64,000 nucleotides of DNA from Ruminococcus sp. (GTDB lineage: Bacteria > Bacillota > Clostridia > Oscillospirales > Ruminococcaceae): NCBI RefSeq assembly GCF_017549005.1, contig NZ_JAFYYT010000056.1, positions 62,001 through 126,000 on the forward strand, written 5' to 3'. Each line of letters starts with the position of its first letter. Position 1 is the stretch's first letter. A program made the translations under genes and the position numbers. This document shows positions 1 to 8,831 of this stretch, one piece after another. Under the pieces are notes generated by a model. That model was given only the letters and a program-made list of their open reading frames with translations. It searched no databases and had not been told where the DNA came from.

Positions 1-520
1 CTGCCTTCTCCTCTGTCTCCTCTTCCTCTGTCTCGTTGTCAAAGGTCTCGGGCATAGAGGAAATGAGCTCGAGGTGGCTCTTGTACATATCGAAGAGGCT
101 CTTCTTGAAGTCTGCAACCTGCTGCTGAGCTTCGATGAGAGCTTCCTTTTCCTTTGCGATCTCCTCGCGGTTCTTTTCCATAGCCTCAGCGTGCTGACGG
201 ACAGCCTCGTCCTCGAGGGCGTCAGCCTTTGCCTGTGCCTCTGCGATTATCTGCTCTGCCTTTTCGTTAGCTTCGTTGAGCACCTGATGTCCCTGCTTCT
301 GAGCGCCGAGAAGAGCGTCCTTGAGAGCGTCCTCGTCTCTCATATACTCTCTTACCTTATCTGCAAGCACCTGTATCTTGCTGTTTGCCTCTGCGCGCTC
401 GCGCTCCATTTCGTCAAGCTCTGCCTCCAGCTGATTGAGGAACTCGTCTATCTCCTCCTGCTTGTATCCGAAAGCTGCTTTTTCAAACCTTTTGTTTCTG
501 ACATCTTTTGAAGTTATCAT
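1..520 (-). CDS. divIVA: DivIVA-family cell division/polarity protein, 3' end cut by window edge
   Basis: The reading frame stays open to the left edge, giving 173 visible residues. The N-terminus (MITSKDVRNKRFEK, then a GYKQEEIDEFL segment) matches the membrane-binding DivIVA domain. It is followed by a long Glu/Lys/Ala-rich coiled coil and an acidic Glu/Thr stretch near residue 155. DivIVA proteins sense curved membrane at poles and septa and recruit partners. The start is ATG at 520 behind a GAGGTG ribosome site. It is the last visible gene of a ylmE-sepF-ylmH-divIVA run, the classic Firmicute division cluster. The C-terminus is not visible, so full length is unknown. Confidence 0.93.
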   Translation of the reverse strand, partial: MITSKDVRNKRFEKAAFGYKQEEIDEFLNQLEAELDEMERERAEANSKIQVLADKVREYMRDEDALKDALLGAQKQGHQVLNEANEKAEQIIAEAQAKADALEDEAVRQHAEAMEKNREEIAKEKEALIEAQQQVADFKKSLFDMYKSHLELISSMPETFDNETEEEETEEKA

Positions 521-532
521 TTCAATTCACCT

Positions 533-1291
533 CTAAATATATTTCTTCAAGTTAATGTGTATGCGGTCTTTCTTTGTATGACCGTTTATTTCGGAAAGTA
601 CAAATCTTCCGTAGCCCCTAATCGACAATATATCTCCGCCCCTGAGTTCATGGGAGACTGATGGAACGGGCAGGTGATTGACTTCAACTCTGTCCGTGCG
701 GATAAGTGCCGCCGCCTTTTCCCTGCTGAGCTTTGCAGCAAGTCCGACCACACAGTCGAGACGCAGCGACGCGACCGTACCGCATATTTCCTGAAACTTC
801 TGAGCGTTTTCAAGTATAAATGGTCTGCTGTCGGAAATCTTCACTCCGACTCTGCCTATTTTGGACAAGCTTCCTGTTATATGTCTCGCAGCCACCCCGG
901 TAACGAAGGCCTGTGTAATGCCATCTGTGACCACGATATCGCCTATGACCTCGCGCTTCAGCTGCAGGCCCATGAATGAGCCAAGAAAGTCCCTGTGAGA
1001 GAGCCTGTCCTCCGCCCTGTATTCAAAGGTGAGGCAGACGAAGGGATATTCCTCAAGGATACAGTCCTCGCAGTAATCGGGATATATGGCCAGCATCCTG
1101 CGTCTTGCGTCCTCATAGCCGCCCCACAGTCTGTACCTCAGCGCACCCGTATTCCTCGAGCACCACGCCTCTGCTTCCGCGCACTGTCTTTCATCGAAAA
1201 AGGACGAGAACACGGCTGCTCCGTCCCTTTCACAGAGCGCTGCCATGTCCCCGAGCCTTGCGGTAAAAAGCTTATCCGACGGTTCGTTCAT
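533..1291 (-). CDS. ylmH: YlmH-like S4-domain RNA-binding protein
   Basis: This 252-residue protein has the YlmH layout: an N-terminal region of about 170 residues and a C-terminal S4 RNA-binding domain (about residues 180-245, with REKAAALIRTDRVEVN and an RGGDILSIRGYGRF stretch). Members bind the ribosome; in Bacillus YlmH is reported to act in ribosome rescue or quality control. Its ATG shares one base with the sepF stop (TGATG at 1291), so the two are probably translationally coupled. divIVA follows after 12 bases. The assignment rests on domain pattern and on the fixed position between sepF and divIVA. Confidence 0.92.
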   Translation of the reverse strand: MNEPSDKLFTARLGDMAALCERDGAAVFSSFFDERQCAEAEAWCSRNTGALRYRLWGGYEDARRRMLAIYPDYCEDCILEEYPFVCLTFEYRAEDRLSHRDFLGSFMGLQLKREVIGDIVVTDGITQAFVTGVAARHITGSLSKIGRVGVKISDSRPFILENAQKFQEICGTVASLRLDCVVGLAAKLSREKAAALIRTDRVEVNHLPVPSVSHELRGGDILSIRGYGRFVLSEINGHTKKDRIHINLKKYI

Positions 1292-1773
1292 CAGATGAAT
1301 ACACCGTTGTTCTCCAGCTCGCCTACGAGGTCCTCGCCGATAAAGCCTACATTATAAGGAGTGATGATGTAGGTAAGGTTAGCGACAGGCTTGAGGCTTC
1401 CGCCGTTTGCATAAGCAACGCCTACGAGGAAGTCGATTATTCTTCTCTTGTTCTCGGGCGAAGCTGTCTCAAGGTTGAGAACTACCGTCTTCTTAGCGAT
1501 CAGGTGGTCTGCTATCTGCTTTGCGTCTGTAAATGCAGAGGGCTTTACAAGCACCACCTGAAGCTGTGCTGTTGTCTGTATATTAACGACCTTATTGCGT
1601 CTTTCTCTGCTCATGCCGCCGCCAAGTCCGCTTTCGTTTACGGGAGCATCGTCCTGCGGTGACGGCTGGAAGCCGCTTCTTTCGCCGCGTTCGTGACGAA
1701 CAGGAACATCTGCGTCAAAATCGTCGTCCTCTTCAGCAAAGAAAAATTCCTTAATGTTCTCAAAAAGTTTCAT
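1291..1773 (-). CDS. sepF: Cell division protein SepF
   Basis: SepF anchors FtsZ filaments to the membrane and shapes the septum. The protein is 160 residues: an N-terminal amphipathic membrane-targeting helix (MKLFENIKEFFF), an acidic linker, then the SepF core from about residue 65 (VVNIQTTAQLQVVLVKPSAF, KTVVLNLE, FLVGVAYANGG). I chose ATG 1773 because a strong GGAGAAGGAG sits 7 bases upstream; a longer reading from 1794 would start inside that ribosome site. ylmG, which normally lies between sepF and ylmH, is absent here. The stop overlaps the ylmH start. Confidence 0.95.
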   Translation of the reverse strand: MKLFENIKEFFFAEEDDDFDADVPVRHERGERSGFQPSPQDDAPVNESGLGGGMSRERRNKVVNIQTTAQLQVVLVKPSAFTDAKQIADHLIAKKTVVLNLETASPENKRRIIDFLVGVAYANGGSLKPVANLTYIITPYNVGFIGEDLVGELENNGVFI

Positions 1774-1870
1774 CTTAATACTCCTTCTCCGCATTATTTA
1801 TATTTTTTATCTCTCTTCACAGGATCAATGCGGAGTATCCCGTGTTGATATCCGGCTTTCCGCCGGGGAG

Positions 1871-2563
1871 TTACTTTGAGTAGTCCCTTGCGCCGAACAG
1901 TCCCGTGCCTATACGCACCAGTGTTGAACCGTATCTTATCGCTTCGGCGTAATCGTGGGTCATACCCATTGAAAGCGTATCCATGCCCTTGTACTCTGAG
2001 GAGATACTTTCGTACAGCTCCTTCATGCGTCCGAGGAAGATATCGCTGTCTGACGGCGGCGGAATGGTCATGAGACCTCTTACACGCACGCCTTCGAGCT
2101 CCGAGAGCCCGCTGATAAGCTCTTTCAGTCCTGTGGGAGCTATACCGCTCTTGGACTCCTCTCCGCCGATATTGACTTCGCAGAGGATATCCATTATCCT
2201 GCCGTTCTTAACAGCGAGGCGGCTTATCTCCTGTCCCAGCCTGAGGCTGTCCACGGACTGTATCATGCTTACCGTATTTATGATATATTTTACCTTGTTT
2301 GTCTGTAAATGACCTATGAACTGCACCTCTGCCGACTTGTCATAGAAGTCTGCCTTTGAGAGGTACTCCTGCACCCTGTTTTCGCCGAGAAGATCTATTC
2401 CCAGCTCAACGGCGTGATTTATCGCCACGGGAGCAACAGTCTTGGTGACCGCCATGATACGTACATTATCGTCGGGGCTCCGGTATTTTGCCATTGCCTC
2501 GGCGCATCTCTCTTTTATTATGTGCAGGTTCTCGTCGATATAAGCGAGATCGTCACTTTTCAT
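1871..2563 (-). CDS. ylmE: YggS/YlmE-family PLP-binding protein (PLP homeostasis)
   Basis: A 230-residue protein with the single-domain alanine-racemase-like fold of the YggS/PROSC family, which binds pyridoxal 5'-phosphate and buffers vitamin B6 and amino-acid pools. The PLP lysine is Lys41 in AVTKTVAP. The C-terminal signature is clear (SMGMTHDYAEAIRYG, then LVRIGTGLFG). The start codon lies inside the end of the upstream hlyD-like gene (11-base overlap) behind GAGGTCGAAAAGA. A short GC hairpin (1852-1866) separates it from sepF. Its place directly before sepF is conserved in Firmicutes. Confidence 0.94.
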   Translation of the reverse strand: MKSDDLAYIDENLHIIKERCAEAMAKYRSPDDNVRIMAVTKTVAPVAINHAVELGIDLLGENRVQEYLSKADFYDKSAEVQFIGHLQTNKVKYIINTVSMIQSVDSLRLGQEISRLAVKNGRIMDILCEVNIGGEESKSGIAPTGLKELISGLSELEGVRVRGLMTIPPPSDSDIFLGRMKELYESISSEYKGMDTLSMGMTHDYAEAIRYGSTLVRIGTGLFGARDYSK

Positions 2564-3812
2564 TCTTTTCGACCTCCTCTATCAGTATATCATCGTAAAG
2601 CGCAAGGAACTCATCGTCGTTCATCGGCTTTGAGAGTACGTAATCGGTGCCCTCGTAGATTACCTCTATCCTTTTGAAGAGTATCTGCTCGCCCTTACGG
2701 ATATAAACGCCCTTGCACTTCGAGACCTTTTCGCTGACATTTCCGTTCCCGTCGTCCACTGTTTCAGTGACGTCGGCGAAGCGGATAGCCTCACGGGGCA
2801 CTTTAAGTCCCGTATAGTCGTCCTTTATCAGCTCGACTATCTCGGCTCTGTGCTGTACGAGCTCATAGTTGAACTTGTCGCAGTAAATGATGATGATGCT
2901 CTTATCCTTCTTTTCATCGCGGATATCGTGTATCACCGCAGGATAGCTCTCAGCCGAGGAATCAAATCTCAGCTGCACATTATCGCCGATAGCGTAAGTC
3001 TTTTTGGAATTATCCGCAACTACGGCAAGATACCAGCCGTAACCGTCGATAAGCTTGCCCACAACATTGGGCGCGGTAGACTTTCTGTCGGTGATCTCCT
3101 CCAGCATGGATACTGTGAGCTTGTCCATATTATGAGTATTCAGCTTTTCCTCATAGCCGTCGATATAGCTCACGAAATAAGCCGAGCGCGGAGCTCTGAC
3201 CGTTTCGCTGGGAGCCGATCTTCTGGCATTGAGCTTGTCTATCTCGTTCCTTATGTCAATTATCTTCTGGTCGAAGCCCTGTACCTCATCTGTGACTATC
3301 TGGTATGTACTGAGCTGTATAAGGAGATCGTCCTTTGCGTCGTTCAGTTCATCCAGTTTGCCCATATCCCTGTAGTAGATAAGGCTGCGGTAGCTTTCGC
3401 TGATACTTTCGGAAAGGCTTGAAGGCTGTGCGGATTCAAGAGTACCGGGATTGGTTATCTTTTCCAGTATGCTGAGCTCTCTTCCGAGCTTAGCCAGCTC
3501 ATGCTTTATACTCAGCTGTTCGTCGTCGAGGTAAGCCTCTGCGATGACCGTATCGTTTCCGACCTTTCCGCCGTCCGACACGTTGTAGCTGAGGAAGCCG
3601 TTTCCGCTGTAAAGCTGTATCTCCTCGTCCCTGATGAACACGCCCTTGTACTCCCTTGACGACAGCGCCGAGGCTGTAAGGGCGGAGACTGTATCGCTTT
3701 CCCTGTTGCGGAAGTTATAGACTATGCTGACAAACACGATCAGAAGCAGCACAAGCACCACGTTCCTGAGGAACTTGACCATGAAGCTGCCATCCGACTT
3801 GGAAAATCCCAT
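2553..3812 (-). CDS. HlyD-like membrane fusion/adaptor protein
   Basis: A 419-residue protein with one N-terminal membrane anchor (about residues 14-32, VVLVLLLIVFVSIVYNF) and an extracytoplasmic part. The latter holds a split lipoyl/barrel-sandwich segment (GVFIRDEEIQLYSGNGFLSY and later KVGNDTVIAEAYL), a helical hairpin (about residues 95-200), and a C-terminal beta-barrel region. This is the layout of HlyD/RND-type periplasmic adaptors. No export ATPase or permease lies next to it. Instead it sits between hfq and ylmE, co-directional with the division genes and overlapping ylmE by 11 bases, so its partner is unknown. A role at the cell envelope is inference. Confidence 0.75.
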   Translation of the reverse strand: MGFSKSDGSFMVKFLRNVVLVLLLIVFVSIVYNFRNRESDTVSALTASALSSREYKGVFIRDEEIQLYSGNGFLSYNVSDGGKVGNDTVIAEAYLDDEQLSIKHELAKLGRELSILEKITNPGTLESAQPSSLSESISESYRSLIYYRDMGKLDELNDAKDDLLIQLSTYQIVTDEVQGFDQKIIDIRNEIDKLNARRSAPSETVRAPRSAYFVSYIDGYEEKLNTHNMDKLTVSMLEEITDRKSTAPNVVGKLIDGYGWYLAVVADNSKKTYAIGDNVQLRFDSSAESYPAVIHDIRDEKKDKSIIIIYCDKFNYELVQHRAEIVELIKDDYTGLKVPREAIRFADVTETVDDGNGNVSEKVSKCKGVYIRKGEQILFKRIEVIYEGTDYVLSKPMNDDEFLALYDDILIEEVEKNEK

Positions 3813-3823
3813 TCAGATCACCC

Positions 3824-4063
3824 TTAGTCGTTCTTTTCGGAAGCGTCAAGGATTGAAACAGATCTTGCAGGTATGATAGTGGAAATAGCGTGCTTGTATA
3901 CGAGCTGCTGCTTTCCGTCGCAGTCAAAGATAGCTACATAGCTGTCGAAACCTCTTACCATTCCCTTGAACTGGAAACCGTTTGTGAGTATGATTGTTAC
4001 CATGATCTTGTCTTTTCTGCACTGATTGAGGAACACGTCCTGCAGATTGATTGTTTTGTTCAT
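3824..4063 (-). CDS. hfq: RNA chaperone Hfq
   Basis: Hfq forms a hexameric Sm ring that helps small RNAs and mRNAs interact. The 79-residue protein contains Sm1 ([20 protein letters not shown]) and the hallmark Sm2 ([12 protein letters not shown]). I start at ATG 4063 ([14 protein letters not shown]) because AGGAGT lies about 7 bases upstream; a Met two codons earlier is too close to it, and the reading can extend to 4156 without support. It lies 97 bases downstream of miaA, the usual miaA-hfq order. A TATAAT near 4145 in that gap could give hfq its own promoter, but no clear -35 was seen. Confidence 0.95.
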   Translation of the reverse strand: MNKTINLQDVFLNQCRKDKIMVTIILTNGFQFKGMVRGFDSYVAIFDCDGKQQLVYKHAISTIIPARSVSILDASEKND

Positions 4064-4160
4064 ACACATTACTCCTATCAGATATTTGTTTCCGTGTAAA
4101 GCTTTGAGAGCAAAATTTTTTACCAAATTGCCCGCACAGAAATACACACAGTACATTATA

Positions 4161-5114
4161 TCACATTTCCAAGTATTTGGCTATAGTTTTTTTGCATTTT
4201 TCTAATATTTCATTATTTTTATTAAATCTGTCCAAAAACAGCCACTCAATACGGGTGTTTTTGCGGAACCACGTCAGTTGGCGCTTGGCATAATGCCTTG
4301 TTTCCTGCTTTATGGTGTCAATGCAGTCGCTCAGAGCAGCTTTCCCCTCGAAATATGGTATGAGCTCCTTGTAGCCTATGGCGTTGGCGGCGGTCTTCAT
4401 GGCGCTTTCATGCCAGAGCTGCCGCGCTTCTTCGATAAGCCCCGACTTCACCATTTCGTCAACGCGCATATCTATGCGGTCGTAGAGCTTCTGCCTGTCC
4501 TCAAAGCTGAGCCCGATGATAAGGGAATTGTAGGGGCTCTCCACAAGGCGGCTCTCCTTTTTCAGCTCGCTGAAACGCCGCCCAGTCACCTTGCAGACCT
4601 CCAGTGCGCGTACAACTCTCACGAGATTATTCGGGTGTATGCCCTCTGCGGCTTCGGGGTCGAGCTCCGCAAGACGGGCGTGGAGGGCTTCGTTACCGTT
4701 CTCACGGGCAAATGCGTAGAGTTCCTCACGGTAAGCCTCGTCGCTGCCGCCCTCGGAAAACTTCACGTTTTCAAGGAGGGAGTCGATGTAAAGCCCCGTT
4801 CCGCCCACTATTATGGGGAGTTTCCCCAGTGAGAGTATCTCCTCTGTCTTTTTATTGGCAAGCTGTACGTAGTCCGCGGCGCTGAAGCTCACGTCCCTGT
4901 CAAGTATGCCCATGAGATGATGCGGGATACCCTGTTTTTCGGCTTCTGTCGGCTTTGCCGAGGCTATGTCCATGCCCTTGTATATCTGCATGGAATCGGC
5001 GGAGATGACCTCTCCGCCGTAAATCTTCGCAAGCTCAACGCCCAGCCATGTCTTGCCCGAGGCTGTGGGTCCCACAACGGCAAGCACAAAGGGCTTGTTA
5101 TTCTTTTCGTTCAT
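4161..5114 (-). CDS. miaA: tRNA dimethylallyltransferase MiaA
   Basis: Transfers a dimethylallyl group to N6 of A37 in tRNAs reading UNN codons; MiaB, encoded at 12692-14077, then methylthiolates the product. The 317 residues begin with a P-loop (GPTASGKT, residues 15-22), followed by the substrate motif [14 protein letters not shown], the [11 protein letters not shown] segment and [11 protein letters not shown]. The C-terminal part carries RQLTWFRKN. Length is typical. The start (ATG 5114) follows GGGAGAAATCGATA and overlaps the preceding gene by 17 bases. Confidence 0.97.
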   Translation of the reverse strand: MNEKNNKPFVLAVVGPTASGKTWLGVELAKIYGGEVISADSMQIYKGMDIASAKPTEAEKQGIPHHLMGILDRDVSFSAADYVQLANKKTEEILSLGKLPIIVGGTGLYIDSLLENVKFSEGGSDEAYREELYAFARENGNEALHARLAELDPEAAEGIHPNNLVRVVRALEVCKVTGRRFSELKKESRLVESPYNSLIIGLSFEDRQKLYDRIDMRVDEMVKSGLIEEARQLWHESAMKTAANAIGYKELIPYFEGKAALSDCIDTIKQETRHYAKRQLTWFRKNTRIEWLFLDRFNKNNEILEKCKKTIAKYLEM

Positions 5115-5793
5115 TATCGATTTCTCCCGACTGTATGCGTTTTATGCTCCTTGCTGTCTGAATCCTTTTTCTCAATTTCACCGTGATAACAGCAGCTGTT
5201 ATTGTGAAAAACAGCACAGCAGCTGTCACAGGCAAAAAGACTATCATGAAATAGGGAGGTCCTTTATTCACATCGCAGGTAAGGGTATTTCCGTCAGCTG
5301 ATATATTGTATGCAGGTTTGCCCCAGAATACTTTTTTTATCCTGACTTCGTCGGTGATACCGAGGATATTGCCCTCTTTACCGCAATAAGCGACCTTTAT
5401 GCTGCCGAAATGGTTGAATATCTCATCGCTTGGGATATCAAGCTTAAAAATCATATGCTTTCTGCCGTTCTCAGCGGTCATGTCACATTCCTGAAATTCG
5501 GCGCAGTTATGCTTAAAAAGCATACTCGTATAGCCGTCTTTGCTGTATTTTGCGATCTCGCTGTCACGGATGATCCCAAGAAGCTTTCCGTTGCTCTCCA
5601 TGAAATCGGTCTCCGCCTTGCTCCAGCTGCCTTTCAGCAGTATATCGGCAAATACAGTTTCATCGGGGACTTTCCCCAAGCTTATATGCAGATGTGAAGT
5701 ATCAGCGTCCCATGCATAGGCGGCAGTTCCGCCGAAAATACACATCAGCAACGAAAAATATACTGCAATAAGGGCTTTTACCGCTCGTTTCAT
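5098..5793 (-). CDS. Unknown secreted, membrane-anchored protein
   Basis: I do not recognise this 231-residue protein. It has a signal peptide (about residues 1-27, ending AAYA before W), an extracytoplasmic region of about 150 residues and one C-terminal transmembrane helix (about 184-206), then a short basic tail (KLRKRIQTARSIKRIQ). This is a type I membrane topology, with most of the protein outside. The ribosome site AAGGAG is 5 bases before the ATG. It lies 9 bases after mutL and overlaps miaA, so it is co-transcribed with DNA repair and tRNA modification genes, which says little about its job. Confidence 0.75.
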   Translation of the reverse strand: MKRAVKALIAVYFSLLMCIFGGTAAYAWDADTSHLHISLGKVPDETVFADILLKGSWSKAETDFMESNGKLLGIIRDSEIAKYSKDGYTSMLFKHNCAEFQECDMTAENGRKHMIFKLDIPSDEIFNHFGSIKVAYCGKEGNILGITDEVRIKKVFWGKPAYNISADGNTLTCDVNKGPPYFMIVFLPVTAAVLFFTITAAVITVKLRKRIQTARSIKRIQSGEIDNERKE

Positions 5794-5802
5794 GGCCTCT
5801 CC

Positions 5803-7812
5803 TTACGTTCTTCCGAACTGGTGGGATATATTGCTCTTTGTCATTGTGAACATCACAGGTCTGCCGTGGGGACAATGGCGTATCCTATCATCAAAGTAGA
5901 CCTGCTCCGCAAGTGACTGGAGCTCCGCGATATCGTTCTTGTCATTGCCCTTTATCGCCGATTTGCAGGCAACTGTGTGGAGCATATCGTCCAGCACCCG
6001 CGACTGGGGATCGTGGCTGTACATACGGAGATTGTTTGCTATCTCCGAGATTATATCCTCCATGTCAAGCTCCATGATAAATGTGGGAACAGCCGTGGCC
6101 ACCACGCAGGGTTTCTCCGAGAAGTCAAATGCGAAGCCCAGGTCCGCAAGAAGCTCCTGATTTGCCTCAAGAGCACTAAACTCGTCCCCTGTGAGAAGGA
6201 CTTTCACCCCTGTGAGGAGCTGCTGGCTGTACTGGCGGCAGTTGCGGCTTTTCAGGCGCTCAAAGATTATACGCTCGTGTGCAGCGTGCTTGTCTATCAT
6301 TATCATGGTGTCATCGCCCACCTCCGCGACTATGTAAAGTCCGAAGGCTTCGCCGATAACGCGGATCTTTGGCTTTTCCGTCCATACCGACTCACGTTTT
6401 TCCTCCTCCGCAGGCTTAGGCGCAGGAGCTGCCGCAAATGACTGCTGCGTGATGTAGCTGAAGCCCTCGACTGCCGCAGGCTCGGGAACTTCCACCTTTG
6501 CAGGCCCGGGAGCGGCTTCGCTCACCGTATCCGGAGCAGTTCCCGCAGCTGTCTCCGCAGGTTTTATTTCAGGTACTACAGGCTGTACGGGCTCCGGCTC
6601 GTCATAAGCAGGGCTCGGCTTTATATCCGCAGTCAAGGGCGGTTCCTCAGCTGTCGGCTTCGGAGCCGTATACACAGGGGCAGCAGCCGCCCCAAGCCTC
6701 TGCTCGGTCTCCTCTATCTTGTCAACGGGAGTGAAAAGGAACTCCTGCTGCTTCAACTCCTCCTGCTCGGGAGCAGCCTTTGTCCAGTCCGCATGGGGCT
6801 TGAGCTCAAATTCGTATATGAGACCGTCCTTCATCATGGCGTTCTTTACCGCAAAGTAAATGGCGTCGGAAACCGACTTCTCATTGGTGAAGCGCACCTC
6901 CGCTTTGGTCGGGTGGATATTGACGTCCATAGCGTTTGGGGCAAGGTCTATGAGAAGCACGCAGGCAGGGAATTTTCCCGTCATTATCATATTCGTATAG
7001 GCGTTCTCGAGAGCTGAAGAGCAAAGTCTTGAACGTACATATCTGCCGTTCACAAAGTAATTCTGGAAAGAACGGTTGGTCTTAGAGTAAAGAGGCTTTA
7101 TTACGAATCCGCCCACGTGTACTCCCTCGTATTCATAATCCACGGGAATGAGGTCACGGGCGAAATCACGTCCGTAGACTGCATATATAGCCGAAAAGAG
7201 CTCACCGTCGCCGCTGGAATTGAACTCCGTGCGGTTGTCACGTATGAACCTGAACGCGATATCGGGGTGGGACATGGCTATTTTCTGCAGGATTGTGCTG
7301 ACTGCGTTTCCCTCGGTAACGTCCTTCTTCATGAACTTGCGCCTTGCAGGGACATTATAGAAAAGGTCGCGTATCAGTACGGTCGTGCCGTCGGGACAGC
7401 CGCTCTCCTCATGGGACTTCTCCGCGCTGCCCTCGATACTGTAGAGAGTGCCGTAGAGCTGCTCGCGCTGCTTGGTCATTATCTCCACACGTGAGACCGC
7501 AGCCACAGAAGCAAGAGCTTCTCCGCGGAAGCCGAGGGTGATGATATTGTCAAGGTCCTCCTTTGCGCTTATCTTGCTGGTGGCATGACGAAGAAAGGCT
7601 TTCGGTACGTCGTCAAATGACATTCCGCAGCCGTCGTCGGTAACGCGCATATAGGTAGTGCCGCCGTTCTTTATCTCAACGGTGATATGCCTTGCGCCCG
7701 AGTCTATTGAGTTTTCCACAAGCTCCTTTATTACCGAGGAGGGACGCTCTATGACCTCTCCTGCGGCGATAAGCTCTGATATTTCCTTGCTGAGGACATT
7801 AATGGGGGGCAT
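5803..7812 (-). CDS. mutL: DNA mismatch repair protein MutL
   Basis: The 669-residue protein has the N-terminal GHKL ATPase (ELVENSIDSGA, DDGCGM, GFRGEALASVAAV) and a transducer domain. A Pro/Ala/Glu-rich linker follows (about residues 355-475). The C-terminal domain carries an endonuclease motif (DKHAAHERIIFE from Asp507, Lys where Gln is common), plus ACKSAIKGND and CPHGRP. This predicts a nicking MutL, as expected in bacteria lacking MutH. It acts with MutS (8828-11446), from which it is separated by two small genes of unknown role. Its ATG is preceded by AAAGGAAGTAAAAA. Confidence 0.97.
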   Translation of the reverse strand: MPPINVLSKEISELIAAGEVIERPSSVIKELVENSIDSGARHITVEIKNGGTTYMRVTDDGCGMSFDDVPKAFLRHATSKISAKEDLDNIITLGFRGEALASVAAVSRVEIMTKQREQLYGTLYSIEGSAEKSHEESGCPDGTTVLIRDLFYNVPARRKFMKKDVTEGNAVSTILQKIAMSHPDIAFRFIRDNRTEFNSSGDGELFSAIYAVYGRDFARDLIPVDYEYEGVHVGGFVIKPLYSKTNRSFQNYFVNGRYVRSRLCSSALENAYTNMIMTGKFPACVLLIDLAPNAMDVNIHPTKAEVRFTNEKSVSDAIYFAVKNAMMKDGLIYEFELKPHADWTKAAPEQEELKQQEFLFTPVDKIEETEQRLGAAAAPVYTAPKPTAEEPPLTADIKPSPAYDEPEPVQPVVPEIKPAETAAGTAPDTVSEAAPGPAKVEVPEPAAVEGFSYITQQSFAAAPAPKPAEEEKRESVWTEKPKIRVIGEAFGLYIVAEVGDDTMIMIDKHAAHERIIFERLKSRNCRQYSQQLLTGVKVLLTGDEFSALEANQELLADLGFAFDFSEKPCVVATAVPTFIMELDMEDIISEIANNLRMYSHDPQSRVLDDMLHTVACKSAIKGNDKNDIAELQSLAEQVYFDDRIRHCPHGRPVMFTMTKSNISHQFGRT

Positions 7813-7842
7813 TTTTTACTTCCTTTCTGAATGACGCGCAGT

Positions 7843-8457
7843 TCAGACCAGCTTTATATCCTTTGGCGTGAGGATAACTCCGCCGTATTCGATATGCTCT
7901 GCGGTATAATTCGCTGTGTCCATGCGTCCGAACTGCTTTTCGGATACTATGGCGAATGGACAGGCACTGGGAGCTGCGCCGTCCCTTATATCCGCTTCGG
8001 GAGCTATCCCCTCTCCAAGCTCCAACTCTGTCTGCATGGTACGTGTTTTCGGCAGTATCCACAGCTTTGAGGCAATGGCCTTCAGCTTGTCCACAGCCTC
8101 TTTTTTGTAGGTATTCTTCTCAATGATGACTTCGTCCTCGGGGATAAGCAGAGTAAAGGTATACTCACCGCGTATAGGCGCTTCATTCGTGATAAAGCCG
8201 CGCACCTCGGAAAAGCCTTCGTAGTTGAAGCACATCTGCTTGTAGTCGTTGGAAACGTCCTCGTCATAGCCGAGCTCAAAGTCGTCCTCAAGTTTCTGCT
8301 GGTTCCAGTTCATGATACCCTCGATAGTATCGGAATGTACTGTTCCGCTTCTGAATTCGAGCCCTGCGTGCTTTATGTAAGCAGTGAGCTCCTTCATATT
8401 GTCAAAATCCAGCTCTGCACGGCTGAATTCCATTATCATAGAAAAGTAAGCAGGCAT
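7843..8457 (-). CDS. Conserved-looking protein of unknown function
   Basis: I cannot name a family for this 204-residue soluble protein. It starts MPAYFSMIMEFSRAELDF, has no signal peptide or membrane helix, is acidic, and mixes aromatic-rich beta-like stretches (YKQMCFNYEGFSEV, GEYTFTLLIPEDE) with a helical middle. I chose ATG 8457, six bases after GAGGTG; a GTG three codons upstream falls inside that ribosome site. It sits 30 bases upstream of mutL in the same direction, so it is probably in the mutS-mutL transcript. A link to repair is only suggested by position. Confidence 0.7.
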   Translation of the reverse strand: MPAYFSMIMEFSRAELDFDNMKELTAYIKHAGLEFRSGTVHSDTIEGIMNWNQQKLEDDFELGYDEDVSNDYKQMCFNYEGFSEVRGFITNEAPIRGEYTFTLLIPEDEVIIEKNTYKKEAVDKLKAIASKLWILPKTRTMQTELELGEGIAPEADIRDGAAPSACPFAIVSEKQFGRMDTANYTAEHIEYGGVILTPKDIKLV

Positions 8458-8514
8458 TTTGTTCACCTCAGATTTAATATAATTTATAATTGCAGTGTCT
8501 CTTATCGGACAAAT

Positions 8515-8739
8515 TCAAAAAACAGGCGGCTTTACAGGCAGCTCTGAAAATACAAGCTTACAGGTCTCACAGTACCATGCTTCATTTTCCTCTGAAAGCT
8601 TTGCTTCATTCCGTTTCAGCTTACCTATATCCTTTTCGTCAGTCCATACAAGGCTTGAAGCAGCAATGGGATTAAGCCAGCTTGCTTTAGACCTTATTCT
8701 GCCTTTTTGCAGCTTGCTTCCGCAATATCTGCATTCCAT
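8515..8739 (-). CDS. Small zinc-ribbon protein
   Basis: A 74-residue protein with two CxxC knuckles (MECRYCGSKL at the N-terminus and WYCETCKLVF near the C-terminus), consistent with one zinc ribbon. The middle contains SSLVWTDEK, a pattern I associate with small DUF6487-like (PF20097) zinc-ribbon proteins; that link is from memory. A strong AGGAGGGAACGGC stands before the ATG. The gene lies between mutS and the unknown gene upstream of mutL. Function is unknown. Confidence 0.75.
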   Translation of the reverse strand: MECRYCGSKLQKGRIRSKASWLNPIAASSLVWTDEKDIGKLKRNEAKLSEENEAWYCETCKLVFSELPVKPPVF

Positions 8740-8803
8740 GCCGTTCCCTCCTTCTTGTTCATGTTATCAGAGGGCGCCTTCGATATTTGGGCTCTGCCGC
8801 TTC

Positions 8804-8831
8804 CTAAAGGCTAAGGGCTAACGGCTCTCAC
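8804..8831. repeat. Heptad repeat array at the mutS 3' end
   Basis: Three consecutive 7-bp units of the form CTAANGG (8804-8810, 8811-8817, 8818-8824), then a diverged unit that runs into the mutS stop (TCA at 8828-8830). The same heptad occurs at 63086-63166, and a related one at 54084-54181, each against the 3' end of a gene. Confidence 0.7.

Noticed and set aside
5803..7812. Lys instead of Gln in the MutL endonuclease motif as a sign of inactivity
   Set aside because: The metal-binding Asp, His and Glu residues are all present, and Lys occurs in other active-looking MutL proteins as far as I recall.
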